A stretch of DNA of 32,558 nucleotides from an uncultured Bacteroides sp. Its GTDB lineage: Bacteria > Bacteroidota > Bacteroidia > Bacteroidales > Bacteroidaceae. Of this stretch, positions 24,246 to 30,831 are shown piece by piece. How positions within the stretch are numbered: position 1 is the first letter of the stretch; the number at the start of each line of letters is the position of its first letter. Location of the stretch: the NCBI RefSeq assembly GCF_905207245.1, contig NZ_CAJLKP010000068.1, positions 1-32,558 of the forward strand, in the 5' to 3' direction. Position numbers and translations under genes: made by a program. Under the pieces are notes generated by a model, which was not told the origin of the DNA, did no database searches, and was given only the letters and a program-made list of their open reading frames with translations.

Positions 24246-25598
24246 TTATTTCTTAACGAACCAACCGATAGAAGCGATACCGATAGAAAATTCGTTTTCA
24301 CTGTTATACTTGCCTGTTCCAAACACCTTGCCTGTTCCGATCTGGCGTGTAGAGTAGTCGGCCTTCACCACTAAATTTGGCAAAGCATACCAATTCAAAC
24401 CGGCTGTCCACATACTTACCTGGCAACGTTTTTCCATAATCTGACCGGTTTCTCCTTTTTCCTGCGGGTTATAGTATTCATAACGGGCAAAAGGATAAAT
24501 CACCGGAACCTTCTTATTATTCTTAAAGAAAGCACTTATGTTCAATCCCGCCTCTGCCGCATAGCTCACCGCATTCTTGGCCACCGGCACCACCCGGCTA
24601 TATTGAGATTTGTTGGAGAGCTTGATATTCACCTGACTCACTCCGGTAGAGTTTCCCAGATTTCCATATACCACATTACCACGGGCTATCACATATTTAT
24701 TGCGGTACTGCGCATCTGCCGTAAAGATTCTCAGCGGAATTTTGCCTACCGAAGAATAGGTGTCCGGCTTATCGGAGTTGCTACCCGCATCCGCACAATA
24801 ATAGAACGACGCACCTACACGCAAGCCCGGAACTCCTTTATAATCCAAACGAGCCACATAAGCGGGTGAAGTGAGATTATCTTCTTCAAAAATTCCTTGT
24901 TTGCCACTGGCAACCCATGTATTACGGTCGAATCCATTCGGATTCAACCCTGCAACAATCATTGCCTGATAATCGAAACTGGCATATCCCTTTCCGAACG
25001 AACCGAAAAGTTCAAGGCCATTCTCATGCCAGGTAGAAGGTAGAATTGTAGTTTCACCTTCCGGTCTTGAGGTTCCAAAGAAGTTTATAGGCTCATGATG
25101 AGAGTTTGTCAGACCTACGGGTACAATAAGATGCCCGGCACGTACATTGAAAGCCGGAGTTATCAGACGGGTAATGTGAAACTGCTCAATGGCAACCTCC
25201 CCCCCTTTTTCTATTTCGGTTTCATATTCGCCGTTTTCGGAATTCTCCAATTCATAAGCCGTACCTACGCCACCGGCCTCAAACTCAATTTCCGCACCAA
25301 GTATCCACTTAGAATTGAACTTGTAGTCAAAAGCCAGCACAAAACGGGGAATGGAAATTGTATTCCGGTTTTTCTTGGGATTACCTTCACTATGACCATA
25401 GAAGCGGTTGTTGCCATAATCTTTGAAATTGGCAACCATCTCTCCGTAACCGCCAAAACGGAATTTCTTGTAGCCGTCGTCCTCAGTAGGTACCTTCTTA
25501 TTCTCTTCCGTAGAAGTCACCTCATCAGGCTCACCAGCCTGTAAAGCATTGGCTGATAGCAAAAAGCATAAAACGAATAAGCCAGTTAATTTTCTCAT
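24246..25598 (-). CDS. Outer-membrane porin, first gene of the imelysin/cytochrome operon
   Basis: This 450-residue protein has a signal peptide (about 1-21, ending LQAG), a short polar linker, then a beta-barrel. Strands include KFRFGGYGEMVANF, PRFVLAFDYKFNSKWILGAEIEFE and FNVRAGHLIVPVGL, like phosphate-selective-porin-type proteins of Bacteroidetes. There is no TonB box or plug. It is only distantly similar to the second porin of the same operon. It starts 22 nt after the ACTTTGC block of the GGGTATT-type promoter and leads the seven-gene unit. In imelysin systems of other bacteria an outer-membrane channel or receptor often accompanies the lipoprotein; passage of iron or a small chelate is an inference. 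Confidence 0.82.
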   Translation of the reverse strand: MRKLTGLFVLCFLLSANALQAGEPDEVTSTEENKKVPTEDDGYKKFRFGGYGEMVANFKDYGNNRFYGHSEGNPKKNRNTISIPRFVLAFDYKFNSKWILGAEIEFEAGGVGTAYELENSENGEYETEIEKGGEVAIEQFHITRLITPAFNVRAGHLIVPVGLTNSHHEPINFFGTSRPEGETTILPSTWHENGLELFGSFGKGYASFDYQAMIVAGLNPNGFDRNTWVASGKQGIFEEDNLTSPAYVARLDYKGVPGLRVGASFYYCADAGSNSDKPDTYSSVGKIPLRIFTADAQYRNKYVIARGNVVYGNLGNSTGVSQVNIKLSNKSQYSRVVPVAKNAVSYAAEAGLNISAFFKNNKKVPVIYPFARYEYYNPQEKGETGQIMEKRCQVSMWTAGLNWYALPNLVVKADYSTRQIGTGKVFGTGKYNSENEFSIGIASIGWFVKK

Positions 25599-25620
25599 TT
25601 TTTATCTTAATTTTGTTGGC

Positions 25621-25658
25621 GCAAAGTTAGAGGGAGTTAAAAGCTCGGGCAATACCCA
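25621..25658 (-). promoter_or_regulatory. GGGTATT-N23-ACTTTGC promoter of the porin/imelysin/cytochrome operon
   Basis: On the minus strand TGGGTATTGCC (25658-25648) precedes TAACTTTGC by the same 23-nt core spacing seen at three other promoters. The -7 octamer TAACTTTG is an exact TAnnTTTG. Here the upstream block is half of a dyad: CAATACCC-N6-GAGTATTG at 25650-25671 has 7 of 8 matched arm bases. The ATG is 22 nt past ACTTTGC. Confidence 0.78.
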
Positions 25659-25711
25659 AATGTGAGTATTGTACCATTAAAAATAATAACATATAGGTAT
25701 TTAAATGAACA

Positions 25712-26017
25712 CTATTTCCTTTTGTTCTTTTTTACAAAGAAGTAATTAACCAAAAAGACAATAGCGAATATTACAGCAATCCAGACCAAACTGATAAAAA
25801 TCAGATAACGGTTGTAAACGTACTCGCCTTCCTCAGGAGTACGGCTAAAAACACAAGAGAGGCAGTTGCAAAGAGAATTATCCGCATTATGCGCGAAATA
25901 AGAATGAAGCAGAAAGGATATGCTACCTATAAAAAGAATAAGAATAGCCAGTATTCCCCATCTCTTACAATTGGAAGAGCGACTGACATTTTTTCCACGA
26001 CGAGTTATTTTTACCAT
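25712..26017 (-). CDS. Small two-TM protein with a CxCxxC loop
   Basis: I do not recognise a family. The ATG at 26017 is chosen because the promoter signature at 26046-26083 lies inside any longer frame (one open frame extends to 26113). The resulting 101-residue protein has a basic N-terminus (residues 1-19), helix 1 (about 20-40), a loop with CNCLSC (C50, C52, C55) and acidic residues, helix 2 (about 72-94) and a basic end KKNKRK. Positive-inside bias puts both ends in the cytoplasm and the cysteine cluster in the periplasm. The cluster could bind metal or act in thiol redox. It shares its promoter type with flavodoxin, tetR and the imelysin operon, and is divergent from tetR. Function unknown. 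Confidence 0.72.
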   Translation of the reverse strand: MVKITRRGKNVSRSSNCKRWGILAILILFIGSISFLLHSYFAHNADNSLCNCLSCVFSRTPEEGEYVYNRYLIFISLVWIAVIFAIVFLVNYFFVKKNKRK

Positions 26018-26045
26018 ATAGTAGTTTAAATCATTAATAATGCGC

Positions 26046-26083
26046 GCAAAGTTGCATGCTTTCAGTGACCTTGGCAATACCCA
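26046..26083 (-). promoter_or_regulatory. GGGTATT-N23-ACTTTGC promoter of the CxCxxC membrane protein
   Basis: On the minus strand TGGGTATTGCC (26083-26073) is followed after the 23-nt core spacing by ACTTTGC (26052-26046), 28 nt before the ATG at 26017. It is back-to-back with the tetR promoter; the two GGGTATT cores lie 46 bp apart, so one regulator complex could serve both directions. Confidence 0.75.
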
Positions 26084-26127
26084 ATAATTGTGATTTTTAT
26101 AAAAATATAACAAAAAACCATCATTAA

Positions 26128-26165
26128 TGGGTATTTCAGGAAACGCGGATTCTCCCCTACTTTGC
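26128..26165 (+). promoter_or_regulatory. GGGTATT-N23-ACTTTGC promoter of the tetR-family gene
   Basis: TGGGTATTTCA (26128-26138) and ACTTTGC (26159-26165) keep the 23-nt core spacing, 19 nt before the ATG. A further inverted core, GCAATACCC, lies at 26187-26195 inside the first codons of the gene, again exactly 23 nt beyond ACTTTGC. Confidence 0.75.
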
Positions 26166-26184
26166 AGTTGGAAAATGAAAGCTT

Positions 26185-26796
26185 ATGCAATACCCTAAAG
26201 ATGACATACAAAAAGAAATTCTGAAAGCTGCCGAGAAGGTATTCCTCGAAAACGGCTTTCCGAAGGCTTCCATGCGTGAAATTGCGCAAGAAGCACAGGT
26301 AGGATTGAGCAATATCTATAACTATTTCAAAAGTAAGGATGATATTTTCTGTACGGTGGTACGGCCTGTGATCAGTGCATTCGAAAGAATGCTGCACGAA
26401 CATCACGGTCGTTATGGAGCGGATATCATGGAAATGTATTCCACCGAATACCTACGATATGTGATAGAAGAGTACATGACATTGATACAAAAGCATCGCA
26501 AATTGTTGGTATTGCTATTTTTCCATGCACAGGGTTCTTCACTGGAAAACTTCAAGGAGAACTTCACCGAACGCTCCACATCACTTGTGAAAGAGTACTT
26601 CAGAGATATGAAAGAGAAACATCCGCAAATGAATATCAACGTAACCGACTTTTCCATCCACTTGCACACGGCATGGATGTTCACCATGTTTGAGGAATTA
26701 ATCATGCACCGGGTCGGGATAGAAGATTTGGAACAGATAGTCACAGAATACATCACATTCGAAGTAACCGGTTGGAGAGAGCTTATGAAAATATAA
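26185..26796 (+). CDS. TetR/AcrR-family transcriptional regulator
   Basis: This 203-residue cytoplasmic regulator has an N-terminal TetR helix-turn-helix (about 8-55): ILKAAEKVFLENGFPKASMREIAQEAQVGLSNIYNYFKSKDDIF fits the family through its helix-turn-helix and the following NYFKSKDD signature. The remaining helical domain (about 60-200) should bind a ligand and dimerise; the ligand is unknown. The start is fixed by the short distance to the promoter; an earlier ATG at 26175 is out of frame. Its promoter belongs to the GGGTATT group, so the protein may be either the regulator or a member of the regulon. A terminator overlaps its stop codon, separating it from the downstream ABC genes, which remain likely targets. 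Confidence 0.9.
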   Translation: MQYPKDDIQKEILKAAEKVFLENGFPKASMREIAQEAQVGLSNIYNYFKSKDDIFCTVVRPVISAFERMLHEHHGRYGADIMEMYSTEYLRYVIEEYMTLIQKHRKLLVLLFFHAQGSSLENFKENFTERSTSLVKEYFRDMKEKHPQMNINVTDFSIHLHTAWMFTMFEELIMHRVGIEDLEQIVTEYITFEVTGWRELMKI

Positions 26797-26811
26797 GCTC
26801 TCTCTTTTTTT
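26775..26811 (+). terminator. Intrinsic terminator overlapping the tetR stop codon
   Basis: A perfect 12-bp stem (GAGAGAGCTTAT with ATAAGCTCTCTC) and GAAAAT loop are followed by seven T's. The TAA stop (26794-26796) lies in the 3' arm, so translation to the end of tetR may interfere with hairpin formation. Confidence 0.9.
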
Positions 26812-26915
26812 GAATGAATCTGAATATTGTTCGTTATTGAGCGTTGAGGTGAAGAGGGCTATTAGGTAAGGTTAACCAGGATGAGTATATGACTGAGTAT
26901 ATCATCATCCGTATT

Positions 26916-27025
26916 GATGATAGGCATCATTGGCATTGATGATAGGCATCATTGGCATTGATGGTAGGAATCATTGGCATTGATGGTAGGAATCATTGGC
27001 ATTGATGGTAGGAATCATTGGCATT
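26916..27025 (+). repeat. Five tandem 22-bp repeats upstream of the ABC transporter operon
   Basis: Five head-to-tail 22-bp units occupy 110 bp. Units 1-2 read GATGATAGGCATCATTGGC plus ATT; units 3-5 carry GATGGTAGGAATC in place of GATGATAGGCATC. Each unit holds a small dyad: ATGAT-N4-ATCAT in units 1-2, and ATGGT-N4-ATCAT in units 3-5 (a G-U pair if folded as RNA). Twenty-two bp is close to two helical turns, placing the units on one DNA face. The length is not a multiple of three and no ORF crosses it. The array lies between tetR and the ABC genes. Confidence 0.9.
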
Positions 27026-27157
27026 GATTGTATAGTCAGTATAGGAGTCATCACAGATTAACAGTAGGCACAGGCTATTACTCTTTATCCCTTAGCCCTG
27101 CAAAGAGTGAATGCCTGCCCCAAAAGAGAAAACTCACACTAAACAAAATTATAAATT
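27026..27157 (+). other. Leader of the ABC operon with a hairpin, no gene
   Basis: This 132-bp stretch carries an inverted repeat ACTCTTT (27080-27086) with AAAGAGT (27102-27108) around a 15-nt loop, about 50 nt before the ABC start. No clear TAnnTTTG box was found. The promoter of the ABC genes must lie here or within the 22-bp repeat array, since a terminator isolates tetR. Confidence 0.45.
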
Positions 27158-28978
27158 ATGAAAGAGAAACAGAAAAAGAAAAAAGGAATCGCCCGCCTGT
27201 TTGAGATTGCAGGCGAGCGGAAAGGCTTGCTGATCCTGGCCGGAGTTCTTTCGGCAGGCAGCGCTACGTGCATGCTGGTTCCCTACTGGTCGGTATACCG
27301 CGTATTGCAGGAATTGCTGCATCACGCCAGTGATTTAGGGAAAGTGGACAGCGGAGTACTGGTATATTGGGGGTGGTTCGCCTTCTTCGGACTGATTGGA
27401 GGACTATTGCTACTTTATGCGGCACTGATGGCCTCGCATGTAGCTGCTTTCCGTATCCTGTACGGATTGCGTATCAAGCTATCGGAACACATCGGACGCC
27501 TGTCGTTGGGATACCTGAACGGTACGTCTACCGGAAGTATCAAGAAGATTATGGAACAGAATGTAGAGAAGATAGAGAACTTCATTGCCCATACCATCCC
27601 CGACCTGGTGAATGTATTGGCTACGGTGACACTGATGTTCGTCATCTTCTTCTCCCTGAACGGCTGGATGGCTGCGGTCTGCCTATTCTGTATCGCATTG
27701 AGTATAGGATTACAGTTTGCCAACTTCTTCGGGAAAAAGGCACAGGAGTTTACTAAAATCTACTTTGATACACAGGAACGAATGAGCGCCTCAGCCGTAC
27801 AATATGTACGCGGCATGCCGGTCGTGAAAATCTTCGGGCAGAGCGTCCGGTCGTTCCGCCGCTTCAATAGTGAGATTGAGGCGTATAAGGAATATGCACT
27901 GAAAGTATGCGATACATACGAACCCGGTATGGTGGTCTTCACCATATTGCTGAACTCGCTCATTACATTTATCCTGCCGATAGGCCTGCTATTACTGAGT
28001 CATGAGCCACAAAATCTGGCATTAGCCGCTGTCTATCTATTCTTCATTATCATGGGCCCCGGAGTAGCCTCGCCTATTTATAAACTGATGTTCCTCGGGT
28101 CGGGCACACGGGAAATAGACGAGGGCGTGGAACGTATTGACCGTATCTTCTCCGAGCCGCCCGTACCGGAAGCGCAAACGCCGCAAGTACCCGCCGGGTA
28201 TGATATCGAATTCCGCAAGGTTAGTTTCGCTTATGAGAATAAAGCGGAGACCACCCGTACCGAAGCCCTGCGCGACATCACCTTCACAGCACACCAAGGT
28301 GAAATTACGGCACTCGTAGGCCCCTCGGGTTCGGGGAAGTCTACGGTTGCCAATCTGATTCCCCGTTTCTGGGATGTAACGGAAGGTGAAATACGGATCG
28401 GAGGAGTCGACATCAAAGATATTCCCACTGAAAAGTTGATGGACATTGTTTCCTTTGTTTTCCAGGATAGCTTTCTTTTCTTTGATACCCTCTATGAGAA
28501 TATCCGGGTAGGAAACTCCAGTGCGGGACGCGAGGAAGTGATAGCTGCCGCAAAAGCCGCACAGTGCCATGAGTTTATAGAAAGCCTTCCGCAAGGTTAC
28601 GAAACCCGCATCGGAGATGAGGGCGTCTACCTTTCCGGTGGCGAGTCGCAACGTGTCTGTGTGGCAAGGGCCATCCTGAAGAACGCCCCTATCCTGGTGC
28701 TGGACGAGGCCACCGCCTTTGCCGACCCTGAAAATGAATATAAGATGCAGCAGGCTTTGCAACATCTGATCCAGAATAAGACGGTTATCATCATTGCACA
28801 CCGTCTCTCGTCCATCATTTCGGCACAGCAAATCATCGTACTGAACGAAGGAAAGCTCGCGCAGCATGGGCGGCACGAGGTATTGAGTAAAACGGAAGGA
28901 TTATATAAGAATATGTGGGACGCTTATACGGACGCGTTCCACTGGGAACTAAACAGTAAGAAGGAGGTAAAAGAATGA
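27158..28978 (+). CDS. ABC exporter-fold half-transporter, first subunit
   Basis: This 606-residue inner-membrane protein has a six-helix transmembrane domain (about 20-330) fused to an ATPase domain (about 350-590). Walker A GPSGSGKST is at 388-396 (K394), the signature LSGGE at 492-496, Walker B VLDEAT with D516/E517, and the H-loop IAHRL follows. All ATPase motifs are intact; the D-loop is AFADPENE rather than SALD. Its TGA overlaps the start of the second half-transporter (ATGA), giving a heterodimer. TetR-adjacent pairs of this shape include drug exporters and YbtPQ/IrtAB-like exporter-fold importers of ferri-siderophores. The substrate is not determinable from the sequence. Confidence 0.9.
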   Translation: MKEKQKKKKGIARLFEIAGERKGLLILAGVLSAGSATCMLVPYWSVYRVLQELLHHASDLGKVDSGVLVYWGWFAFFGLIGGLLLLYAALMASHVAAFRILYGLRIKLSEHIGRLSLGYLNGTSTGSIKKIMEQNVEKIENFIAHTIPDLVNVLATVTLMFVIFFSLNGWMAAVCLFCIALSIGLQFANFFGKKAQEFTKIYFDTQERMSASAVQYVRGMPVVKIFGQSVRSFRRFNSEIEAYKEYALKVCDTYEPGMVVFTILLNSLITFILPIGLLLLSHEPQNLALAAVYLFFIIMGPGVASPIYKLMFLGSGTREIDEGVERIDRIFSEPPVPEAQTPQVPAGYDIEFRKVSFAYENKAETTRTEALRDITFTAHQGEITALVGPSGSGKSTVANLIPRFWDVTEGEIRIGGVDIKDIPTEKLMDIVSFVFQDSFLFFDTLYENIRVGNSSAGREEVIAAAKAAQCHEFIESLPQGYETRIGDEGVYLSGGESQRVCVARAILKNAPILVLDEATAFADPENEYKMQQALQHLIQNKTVIIIAHRLSSIISAQQIIVLNEGKLAQHGRHEVLSKTEGLYKNMWDAYTDAFHWELNSKKEVKE

Positions 28979-30705
28979 ATGCAATAGAAAATATTACGAT
29001 AGGGCACACCGAACGCCTTCGCAAACCTGTGGGCTACACGATGCTTGCCAACCTGGTAAATATTGTCCCGTTCTGCCTGTCCATCGAAGCGATCAACGTG
29101 ATATTCCGTGCTTTCGATGGTAGCGGAATGCCACTGGACACTCAACGGCTCTGGACTATTTTTATCCTGCTTGTAGTGTATGTACTCGTCATGGCGTTGG
29201 CCGAAAGGGCTTCCTACCGCGCCAATTTCCGGGGGGCCTATGAAATGAGTGCCGCAGGACGTGTCAGCCTGGCAGAGCATTTGCGGAAACTCTCATTGGG
29301 GTTCCTGTCACGCCGCGATCCGGGTGATCTTTCGTCCATGCTGATAACGGACTTCACGATGGCGGAAACCGGTATTTCGCACCATCTGCCCCAATTGATG
29401 GGTGCGCTGGTGATGCCTGTACTCGCTTTCGCGGGATTGCTGTGGATAGACTGGCGAATGGCCGTTGCCATGTTTATAGCCCTTCCGCTTGCTGTGGGAA
29501 TATTACTGGGCAGCACTTACCTGCAATACAAACTGAGCGGCAAACAGATTGCTGCCAAAATCAATGCAGGCAATCGCCTGGAAGAGTACTTGCAGGGAAT
29601 ACGGGTAATGAAAGCATATAATCTGCTGGGCGACAAGTTTGTCCGTCTGAAGAATGCCTTTGCCGAACTGCGTCGTGCCTGTATCCGCCAGGAAGCATTG
29701 CTCGGTCCGTTCATACTGCTTTCTGTAACGCTGATACGGGCAGGTCTGACGTTGATGATACTTTGTGGAACGTACTTATTGATAGGAGGAGATTTATCCT
29801 TGCTCACGTTCGTTATGTTCCTCGTTGTCGGTTCCCGCGTCTTCGATCCGCTGACTTCGGCACTGACCAACTTTGCAGAATTCCGATATTTCTCCATTGC
29901 CGGAGGGCGTATCCTGACGCTGATGAACGAACCGGAAATGCAAGGAAGTAAAGAAGCCCCGGAAAGCGGTGATATCACTTTCTATCACGTATCATTCGGC
30001 TATCAGAAAAAACAGGTGCTACATGATGTATCGGTAACACTACGTAAGAATACACTCACCGCTCTGGTAGGTCCTTCGGGCAGTGGAAAAAGCACCATGC
30101 TGAAATTATGCGCACGTTTTTACGATCCGCAACAGGGGCAGGTTTTATTTAATGGAGTAGATATGAAAACCCTGGAACCGGAATCATTGATGAGTCATAT
30201 CTCAATGGTATTCCAGGATGTGTATCTGTTTCAGGATACCATTCGCAACAATATCCGTTTCGGCAAAACCGACGCCGCGGACGAAGAAATAGAAGCGGCG
30301 GCCCGCAAAGCATGTTGCCACGATTTTATCATGCGATTGCCCAAAGGTTATGATACGCAGGTCGGTGAAGGCGGTTGTACCTTGTCCGGTGGAGAGAAGC
30401 AGCGCATTTCCATCGCACGTGCTATATTGAAAGAAGCTCCCGTAGTGCTTCTGGATGAAGCAACGGCTTCACTCGATCCGGAAAATGAAGTGGAAGTACA
30501 GCGTGCCATCAATACACTGATTACAGGACGTACGGTAATCGTGATTGCCCATCGCCTGAAGACGATCAAGAATGCAGATAACATCATAGTATTGGAGGAA
30601 GGACGCATTGCTGAACAAGGTAAGCATCAGGAACTACTCGATAATAAGGGGCTATACGCCAAGCTATGGAATATACAGGAAAAGACATTGGGGTGGAAGT
30701 TGTAA
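28975..30705 (+). CDS. ABC exporter-fold half-transporter, second subunit
   Basis: This 576-residue partner has a six-helix transmembrane domain (about 15-310) and an ATPase domain (about 335-570). Walker A is at 366-374 (K372), signature LSGGE at 470-474, Walker B VLLDEAT with D494/E495, D-loop ASLDPENE and H-loop IAHRL. Both subunits therefore keep complete catalytic motifs, unlike heterodimers with one degenerate site. The start overlaps the upstream stop and has an AAGGAGG Shine-Dalgarno at 28961-28967. The transcript probably ends at the large hairpin at 30741-30797. Drug efflux or lipid/siderophore-related transport are alternatives. Confidence 0.9.
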   Translation: MNAIENITIGHTERLRKPVGYTMLANLVNIVPFCLSIEAINVIFRAFDGSGMPLDTQRLWTIFILLVVYVLVMALAERASYRANFRGAYEMSAAGRVSLAEHLRKLSLGFLSRRDPGDLSSMLITDFTMAETGISHHLPQLMGALVMPVLAFAGLLWIDWRMAVAMFIALPLAVGILLGSTYLQYKLSGKQIAAKINAGNRLEEYLQGIRVMKAYNLLGDKFVRLKNAFAELRRACIRQEALLGPFILLSVTLIRAGLTLMILCGTYLLIGGDLSLLTFVMFLVVGSRVFDPLTSALTNFAEFRYFSIAGGRILTLMNEPEMQGSKEAPESGDITFYHVSFGYQKKQVLHDVSVTLRKNTLTALVGPSGSGKSTMLKLCARFYDPQQGQVLFNGVDMKTLEPESLMSHISMVFQDVYLFQDTIRNNIRFGKTDAADEEIEAAARKACCHDFIMRLPKGYDTQVGEGGCTLSGGEKQRISIARAILKEAPVVLLDEATASLDPENEVEVQRAINTLITGRTVIVIAHRLKTIKNADNIIVLEEGRIAEQGKHQELLDNKGLYAKLWNIQEKTLGWKL

Positions 30706-30740
30706 ATTTCAAAGACCACTCAAGAAAATCCTACTAAAAT

Positions 30741-30797
30741 AATAATTCGCCCCTACAAATTAATCACGATATGATTAACTTGTAGGGGCGGGAATTA
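30741..30797. terminator. Long hairpin between ABC operon and hcp (bidirectional terminator or interspersed repeat)
   Basis: A 19-bp stem with one mismatch (CGCCCCTACAA...TTAATCA pairing with TGATTAA...TTGTAGGGGCG, 30748-30766 and 30772-30790) closes a CGATA loop. It is extended by AATAATT/AATTAT flanks. It separates convergent genes, so shared termination is likely. The GTAGGGGCG arm type is, from memory, dispersed in many Bacteroides intergenic regions. Confidence 0.75.
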
Positions 30798-30831
30798 TCC
30801 ATCCGAATATACTTCAGAATTTATTAATCAT

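Noticed and set aside
26018..26113. N-terminal extension of the CxCxxC membrane protein frame
   Set aside because: The extension contains the promoter blocks at 26046-26083, so it would not be transcribed; the start at 26017 also gives a sensible membrane protein.
26916..27025. CRISPR array
   Set aside because: The 22-bp units are directly contiguous without unique spacers and no cas gene is present.
28037..28876. 279-codon minus-strand frame opposite the first ABC subunit
   Set aside because: It mirrors the conserved ATPase coding sequence and has no independent support.
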